NCBI GenBank assembly: GCA_019677205.1 | Contig: JAAMXY010000059.1 | Location: forward strand, 1-12,892 | Reading direction: 5' to 3' | Length of the DNA stretch: 12,892 bases | From: Pinguiococcus pyrenoidosus | Lineage: Eukaryota; Sar; Pinguiophyceae; Pinguiochrysidales; Pinguiochrysidaceae | Part shown: piece after piece, positions 8,464 to 12,892 of the stretch | Layout: every line of letters begins with the position of its first letter | Numbering within the stretch: the first letter of the stretch is position 1 | Notes under the pieces: generated by a model | Seen by the model: the letters and a program-made list of their open reading frames with translations, nothing else | Told to the model about the DNA's origin: nothing | The model's database searches: none | Translations under genes and position numbers: made by a program

Positions 8464-8466
8464 TTC

Positions 8467-9053
8467 TCATTCTGGAAAGAGAATCTTGTTGACGAAGTGG
8501 ACGATGGTTCCGTGAGCACATGTCACGTTGGGCTCCAGAACTTCGGCCTTACGAGGCGGAATCGAGTCGCCCTGCAGGCACACGGTGAAGAGGCCCGTGA
8601 TGCTCAATCCGAAGCGCAGGGAGTCTCCGAAGCGAGGAGAGCTGGGCTGCTGCACTCCCGCCGCGTACAGCTCTCCAATGCGGTAGGGCCCTGCAAGCCG
8701 GATGCAAGAATCAGACCTTGACTCCCATGCGAAGGAACCGCCTTCTTGGCCTGGCCATCACCGTTGATGAGATGCACTCCCCAGCAGGCCGGCTCCCAGG
8801 TGTCGATGCCGTCGACGAAGGCGTCGTCGAGGGGCACAAAGATCGTGACTCCATGGAGCTGCTCTGGCCTGGAGAGCCGAGCGGCAATCTGCGCGAACAG
8901 CGTCGCTTGCCTCGTCGACATCGCGTCCGTAAAGCTGGGGATCATCGACAGAATCTGCTGGCGGTGCCGGAGCCTCTGCTGCTTCCGCCGGCGGCGGCGC
9001 TTCTGCAGAGACGTCTCTGCAGTCCCTGCCTCGGGATGACTGCCAGAGGACAT
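8467..9053 (-). CDS. Fasciclin (FAS1) domain protein, N-terminus uncertain
   Basis: Exons 9053-8762 and 8690-8467 flank a 71-bp intron (donor GTGATG, acceptor GGCTTGCAG, phase 1). Splicing joins VHLIN to GPYRIGELY and gives 171 residues. The FAS1 hallmarks are in order: an LFAQIAARL helix, the H1 motif VTIFVPLDDAFVDG (about 69-82), the central HLING strand, and the H2 motif GTIVHFVNKILFPE (158-171) at the very C-terminus. FAS1 domains normally mediate adhesion outside the cell or at the cell surface. This model has no signal peptide. Its N-terminus is instead Arg/Lys/Gln-rich (about 18-32), so an upstream exon with a secretory signal is likely missing; several AG acceptors lie between 8960 and 9020. 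No conventional initiator other than the ATG at 9053 is open in this frame. Divergent from the DYRK gene. Confidence 0.72.
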
Positions 9054-9683
9054 GGCGAGCTGCCCAAAGCTTCTTGGAGAGGAATGGTCCGGCCAAAAGC
9101 TGCAGAAGGTCCAGCGTCCACCGCAGAGTCCAAACGCGGAGATTCCGCTCAAGTTCTACCGATGCCGGTATTCGCGGTCAACGGAATGTGGAGACCCTGT
9201 AGTGATGGAGGAGCCTGCCTCTGCATCTCTATAGTGGTAGGAAGCACTATTGGGAGGTTCGGAGAAGGTCGGAGACCACACAGTGAAACCGGTATTCGGC
9301 ATCTGGAGTTGCACCGCAGCCGAATCTCAACACGGCCCCTGATTGGCCCAGGACTGTTCTCGAGGCGTCCTTCATTGGTGGGTACTGCAAGTCTCCAGCG
9401 AAAAAATTCTGAGCGGCAACCGGCGTTGTGCTACGGCCGCACAAGGCCGGCGTAGTGCAACGAGCGGCGGATTTCGAAAGTGAGGCTTTCGCTTCTTGAA
9501 ACTTTCAATGTGTACTCTCCCAGTCATACAGTCGTGGTACAGGTCTTTCCGCAACCGAAAGCCGTCCCACCGCTTCTGCTGCTCAGCTTTGCGGCCAACG
9601 TGAGCACTTCAGCGCCAGAATCGGCCGTGCGAGCGCAGAAGCGCGGCGCCCCGCGCCCGAGCCAGTGCGAAGTCGCGTCCCTG
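9054..9683. promoter_or_regulatory. Divergent region upstream of FAS1 gene (-) and DYRK kinase (+)
   Basis: These 630 bp separate two outward-facing starts. ATTGG (CCAAT on the other strand) occurs near 9342 and 9374, and an imperfect inverted repeat lies at 9425-9461. A 31-codon upstream ORF starts at ATG 9508 and ends at 9603, out of frame with the kinase. The kinase frame is open back to 9480 with no ATG before 9684. No TATA box is obvious. Confidence 0.4.
9425..9461. repeat. Imperfect inverted repeat
   Basis: GTTG..CTACG at 9425-9435 is mirrored by CGTAG..CAAC at 9451-9461, with a two-base internal mismatch and a 15-base loop. It lies about 220 bp upstream of the kinase start codon. Confidence 0.5.
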
Positions 9684-11194
9684 ATGGCCACGCTCGCGAT
9701 GCGCCCGCAGCTGCGGCGTCCGGAGGCGGTGGCGCAGGCGCCAACGTCGCCGGGAGAAGGGATGACGGTGGCGCAGAGTTTGCGAGTGCTCTCGAAGCGC
9801 CTGTCCAACTTCGAGAAGGCGGAGATCCTGGACTACAACCGGCGCATCTGGACGGCGGGCACGCTGGCGGCCAAGCGAAAGCAGCAGGTGGACCCGTTGG
9901 CGCCCAACCGCGGCTTCGATGACGAGCGAGGCTCGTACCACTTCACGCTGCGCGACCACATCGCCTATCGCTACGAGATCACGGGCGTGTTGGGCGGCGG
10001 CAGCTTCGGCACGGTCGTCAGGTGTAAAGACCACCGCACGGGCCGCAACGTGGCGCTGAAGATCATCCGCAACAAGCGCCGGCTGCGCGTCCAGGGCCTG
10101 CAGGAGATCGCTCTCCTGCGGCGCATCGGCAGCTACGACAAGGTAAGACGTGGGCGGTTTTCCGCTCTCAGACCCCTGTAGCGTCCTGCCCGAGGGCTGA
10201 AGAGCCTCGAGAGGAACGCTCCGTGACCTGACCACCAACACCGTAGGCGATGGCGGAGCGAGAGGAGGGCGAGCGGGAGATGGGGAGAGACAAGGCGTCG
10301 GCGCTGCGGGAGCGCCGGCACCAGCGGTCCAGCAACGGACACGCCTCGGGAGCGGTGCACCTGCAGGACAGCTTCGACTTCCGAAACCATCTGGTGCTGG
10401 TGTTCCCGATGCTGGGCATCAACCTGTTTGAGTTCATAAAGGCCAATGGCCACCGCGGCTTCGGGGAGGGCGTCGTGCGCCGCCTCACGGAGCAGGTGGT
10501 GAGCACGCTCATGCACCTGCGCGCGCTGCGGATCCTTCACTGTGACCTGAAGCCGGAGAACATCATGCTCAAGTCGCAGCAGAGCCTCACCGTGAGAGTG
10601 ATCGACTTCGGCTCGTCCTGCGAGGAGGGCCACACGACATACACGTACATTCAGTCGCGATTCTACCGGGCGCCTGAGGTCGTGCTGGGCCTGCCCTACT
10701 CCTACCCGATCGACATGTGGTCGCTCGGGTGCATCGTGGCCGAGCTGCTCACCGGATGGCCGATCTTCGCGGGCACGGATGAGGTCGACTTGATGCTGCG
10801 CATCCAGGAGGTGCTCGGCGCGGTTCCCCAAGACCTGGCGTTGCAGAGTCCCAAGAAGAGCCGCTTCTTCAACGACGAGTGCACGGCGTCCCGCTCCTTC
10901 GTCAGCAAGCGCGGGGGCAAGCGGCGCTTCCCGGGCGCCAAGGACCTGCGGAGGGACTGCCTCAAGAACGCCAGCGACTACCTGACGGATTTTATACAAA
11001 GATGTCTGGAGATCGATCCGGATCTGCGCATCCTGCCGGACGAGGCCTTGAGCCACCCGTTCCTGCTCAAGGAGGAGAACCACCGGCTGCCGAGAGTGTC
11101 GTTCACGCGGAGATCGAAGCCGAAGCGGCGGTCTCGAAGGGCGCAGAAGGCGCCGGAGAAACCCGCCGGGCATCTCCCACAGCTGCGGAGGTGA
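9684..11194 (+). CDS. DYRK: Class-2 DYRK (DYRK2-like) dual-specificity protein kinase
   Basis: Exon 1 is 9684-10142 and exon 2 is 10247-11194. The 104-bp intron has donor GTAAGA and acceptor CCGTAG, phase 0. The product is 468 residues. DYRKs autophosphorylate an activation-loop Tyr, then phosphorylate Ser/Thr. Seen here: a DYRK-homology-like N-terminus (NFEKAEILDYNRRIW; GFDDERGSYHF), Gly loop GGGSFGTV, catalytic Lys126 (VALK), alpha-C Glu (GLQEI), the HCDLKPEN loop with Asp253, DFG Asp273, and YTYIQSRFYRAPEV with activation Tyr287. IDMWSLGC and LLTGWPIF follow. The IQSRFYRAPE wording and the N-terminal boxes match class 2 (DYRK2/3/4, Pom1-like). The domain covers about 96-424, then a basic Arg/Lys tail. 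An Arg/Glu-rich stretch of roughly 35 residues sits after the first splice junction, where relatives have only a few residues. Start: the first ATG in frame. All catalytic residues are intact, so it is probably active. Confidence 0.94.
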
Positions 11195-11335
11195 GACGCT
11201 GGGATAGATTCAGCCTGCCTATGATGCCAGATGCACGGGACATGCCACATGTGGCTGAGATGGCTCAGCTATTGTCCAGAAACGATGATCATTACAGCAT
11301 TCCACTTCCTTGCTCCTGCGCATGTGACCGTCCTC
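11195..11335. other. Short convergent spacer between DYRK and DHHC genes
   Basis: Only 141 bp separate the two stop codons, so the 3' UTRs probably overlap as antisense. No further gene is visible. Confidence 0.6.
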
Positions 11336-11974
11336 TCATAGCAAGGACTTGCCCCGGAAGGTCTGCACTAGCGTCAGGATGATCACGAAGAGCAGGTGCG
11401 CGGCCAGCAGCCCGAGGAACACGCGGAAAAGCACGATGGTGCGCTTGCCGATGCACTTGCCCGTCCACGGGCAGTGGTGGTCCAGGTCCTCGACGCACAC
11501 GTTGCAGTCGTAGCAATGCTGCGCGCCCTTGGGTCTCGGCAGCTGGCAGATGTCGCACATGACGTACCCCTCGCGCAGCAGGTCCTCATCCTTCGCGTGC
11601 GGGTGCTTGAAGACCACGCCCGGGTCGCTGCAAGCGACGAAGGTGAACGCGCCCAGGACGAGCAGCGCGGAGATGCTGCCCAGCACCAGGGCTGCGAGGT
11701 GCACCGGAAGCGCCACGTTCCGCAGGAAGAAGAAATTCGGCACGATCAGCAACGCGAACGTCAGGCTCATGCAGCAGTAGTTGGGGCCCACGAAGCACTG
11801 CGCTGGGAAGGCGCTCCTGCGCTTGCCAGCGAGCAGCACCATGTTGCCCAGGCGATGGGGATACCACACGGGACTCTCCTCATCCGCCGACGCCCCCTCA
11901 AGAGCCGCTGGGTAGCTGGGCACCAATCTGAGCAGGCGGGGAGCCCTCCTCGGCGGCGGCGCCGTCGGGATCAT
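11336..11974 (-). CDS. DHHC-type protein S-acyltransferase, short form
   Basis: A single visible exon of 212 residues from ATG 11974 (the frame extends 10 codons further without an ATG). DHHC enzymes transfer palmitate to Cys on target proteins in Golgi, ER or plasma membranes. Visible: a cytosolic N-terminus with a Pro/Arg segment; membrane segment 1 (about 65-86); membrane segment 2 (about 93-113) followed by the DPG motif (SDPGV, 117-120); and the zinc-binding Cys-rich domain CDICQLPRPKGAQHC...CNVC from about 130. The catalytic Asp-His-His-Cys is at 155-158 (DLDHHCPWTGKCIG), and a third hydrophobic segment spans about 169-195. The product then ends in TFRGKSLL. A typical DHHC protein has a fourth membrane segment and a TTxE motif, both absent. 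The stop may therefore be intronic: GCAAGT, the GC-AG donor consensus, lies 5 codons before it. The usual Asn after CIGxR is Thr here. Confidence 0.88.
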   Translation of the reverse strand: MIPTAPPPRRAPRLLRLVPSYPAALEGASADEESPVWYPHRLGNMVLLAGKRRSAFPAQCFVGPNYCCMSLTFALLIVPNFFFLRNVALPVHLAALVLGSISALLVLGAFTFVACSDPGVVFKHPHAKDEDLLREGYVMCDICQLPRPKGAQHCYDCNVCVEDLDHHCPWTGKCIGKRTIVLFRVFLGLLAAHLLFVIILTLVQTFRGKSLL

Positions 11975-12516
11975 GCTCGCGAAAGCGTGTCCGAAGCTGT
12001 CCACGAAGCAGAGAGGCCTGACGATCGCTCAGGAGCTTTGGGAAGGGAGAGCAACTACGTCATGGCCGATGCCCCTTCTCCTACCCTACGGTACGGGCGG
12101 TCTAGATGTCGGAAGATCGGAGAGCAGCGGACTGGAAAGCACAGCAGCGCGCGCGAGACACGAGAGAGGCGTCACTGGCGGATGTTGCCGAGAGGCGATG
12201 GTGATTGGTCAGAATACCAACGGTCGGCGGCCAAAGAACGTGCGATCAAGTCGAGACCGAAATGTAGGAACCGAAACCGTAGGAACAGTAGCAACACTGT
12301 GCAAGGTTGGCCTCTCTCCTGAAACTGTGCTCCCAACGGTTGGACGGGCACGCAGCACTTCGACACGCTCAGCTGAGTGGTTTCGGAGCGCTCCGTAGGC
12401 AGCTTCTTCGGAACACGTGACGGCGCTGGGGTGACACCTCCATCAGTTTGATTCTGAGCAGCTTTTGAATGGCGCCCTGCGATTGGCGCGTTTAAAAACG
12501 AAGACCCTTCCGTTGG
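11975..12516. other. Upstream region of DHHC gene; no supported gene
   Basis: About 540 bp upstream of the DHHC start. On the minus strand an ACCAAT motif occurs near 12200, about 225 bp upstream of the DHHC ATG, a possible CCAAT box. A long plus-strand frame covering 11396-12322 is antisense to the DHHC exon and is not believed. The right part grades into the promoter-like stretch before 12517. Confidence 0.4.
12481..12497 (+). promoter_or_regulatory. Possible promoter: ATTGG plus TTTAAAA box
   Basis: GATTGGCGCG is followed directly by TTTAAAAACG, an inverted CCAAT motif and a TATA-like A/T run in an otherwise G/C-rich region. It lies about 20-35 bp before the first ATG of the ORF at 12517. 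Confidence 0.3.
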
Positions 12517-12864
12517 ATGTGTGCGATTTCTATCCCAATCATGCTGCGCCGTGGAAGCCGACGCGTTTCCTTGGCATCAAATTCTTCAGATATCAGTCGC
12601 TTCATTGGCTCGCTCCGCGTCACAACAGTTCATGTTCCTCCTGCAAATCGGCTTTTGGGTGCCAACTATGGAATTCAAAAACGCCGATTCTCCCACAGTA
12701 TTTCAAAAAAAGGATTCGTATTCCTCGGGGTTTCCTTACACGCGCATCAAATGGAGAAACAACAGAAGAGCGTTGAATATAGACTCGAGAAGTTGGAGTA
12801 TGTCGTCGAAATTTTCCTGCTTCTCGCTCGGACGACCGCTTTGGCAGCCGCAGAGCAGTCATAG
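12517..12864 (+). CDS. Possible short gene with presequence-like N-terminus, 115 codons
   Basis: ATG at 12517, with a second in-frame ATG at 12541. From the second, the N-terminus reads MLRRGSRRVSLASNSSD, rich in Arg and Ser without acids for 15 residues. RRFSHSISKKG follows near residue 60, like a mitochondrial presequence with an R-x-F-S cleavage site. A charged helix (HQMEKQQKSVEYRLEKLEYVV) and a short hydrophobic Leu/Ala stretch then lead to a TAG at 12864. There is no recognised domain. Third positions are far less G/C-rich than in the other genes of the window, which argues against an ordinary resident gene or suggests a young or transferred one. It may continue by splicing beyond the edge. 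Confidence 0.3.
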   Translation: MCAISIPIMLRRGSRRVSLASNSSDISRFIGSLRVTTVHVPPANRLLGANYGIQKRRFSHSISKKGFVFLGVSLHAHQMEKQQKSVEYRLEKLEYVVEIFLLLARTTALAAAEQS

Positions 12865-12892
12865 CCCCCCCCGCGCGCGATCCGTCCTCTTC

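Larger units (their letters stand above)
7663..8466. other. Intergenic region between coiled-coil gene and FAS1 gene
   Basis: About 800 bp upstream of the coiled-coil start and downstream of the FAS1 stop. It should contain the promoter and leader of the first; an upstream leader intron is possible, since CTGCAG lies 14 bp before the ATG at 7662. A doubtful plus-strand ORF (7915-8265) and a short GC microsatellite near 8436-8463 are listed separately. Much of 7960-8270 has a T/G bias and lower GC than the flanking exons. Confidence 0.45.

Noticed and set aside
8177-8521. Minus-strand frame overlapping the end of the FAS1 gene
   Set aside because: It is out of frame with the conserved FAS1 H2 motif and has no other support.
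10133-11173. A 346-codon minus-strand open frame
   Set aside because: It is antisense to the DYRK catalytic domain, whose conserved motifs fix the coding strand.
11396-12322. A 308-codon plus-strand open frame
   Set aside because: It runs antisense through the clear DHHC domain, and its product has no recognisable features.
1-12892. CRISPR arrays, insertion sequences, retroelement coding regions, rRNA
   Set aside because: No spaced direct repeats, transposase or reverse transcriptase motifs, terminal repeats or rRNA-like conserved blocks were seen on either strand.

Overview
The window looks like nuclear DNA from a GC-rich, intron-bearing, compact protist or algal genome. The main evidence is that protein families break at GT...AG boundaries whose phases rejoin exactly: introns of about 50-280 nt, in nearly every gene. 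The third codon positions of the recognised genes are strongly G/C. The families are eukaryotic: a DYRK kinase, a DHHC palmitoyltransferase, a eukaryote-type FAD synthase, a GCK-domain protein and a fasciclin-domain protein. One gene has a signal peptide ending Ser-Ala-Leu-Gln-Phe, which recalls the plastid presequences of algae with secondary red plastids (ochrophytes, haptophytes and relatives). That lineage is an inference, not something the sequence proves.

Layout, left to right. (1) 5' part of a GCK-domain gene, minus strand, running off the left edge. (2) A spacer with a purine-only microsatellite. (3) FAD synthase, minus, two exons. (4) A 481-bp divergent intergenic region. (5) A three-exon plus-strand gene for a 720-residue protein: signal peptide, two NTF2/SnoaL-like domains, then a long Lys/Pro/Ala-rich disordered tail with spaced Phe-Gly motifs. 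(6) A convergent spacer. (7) A roughly seven-exon minus-strand gene for a coiled-coil protein of unknown family. (8) A spacer with a doubtful small ORF. (9) A small fasciclin (FAS1) domain gene, minus, two exons. (10) A 630-bp divergent region. (11) A class-2 DYRK kinase, plus, two exons. (12) A short DHHC palmitoyltransferase, minus, convergent with the kinase at 141 bp. (13) A less GC-rich right end with a possible short plus-strand gene behind a TATA-like box.

The genes do not form a pathway. They are ordinary eukaryotic neighbours in alternating orientation, with divergent pairs (FAD synthase/SnoaL protein; FAS1/DYRK) that could share promoters. The most novel item is the SnoaL-FG protein: presequence, duplicated NTF2-like fold and a basic disordered 'sticker-and-spacer' tail suggest a scaffold or condensate linker, possibly in the plastid. 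The coiled-coil gene with a (Lys-Asp)n tract is the second unexplained locus. Exon boundaries were placed by hand from splice consensus, reading-frame phase and family conservation, and have not been checked against transcripts.
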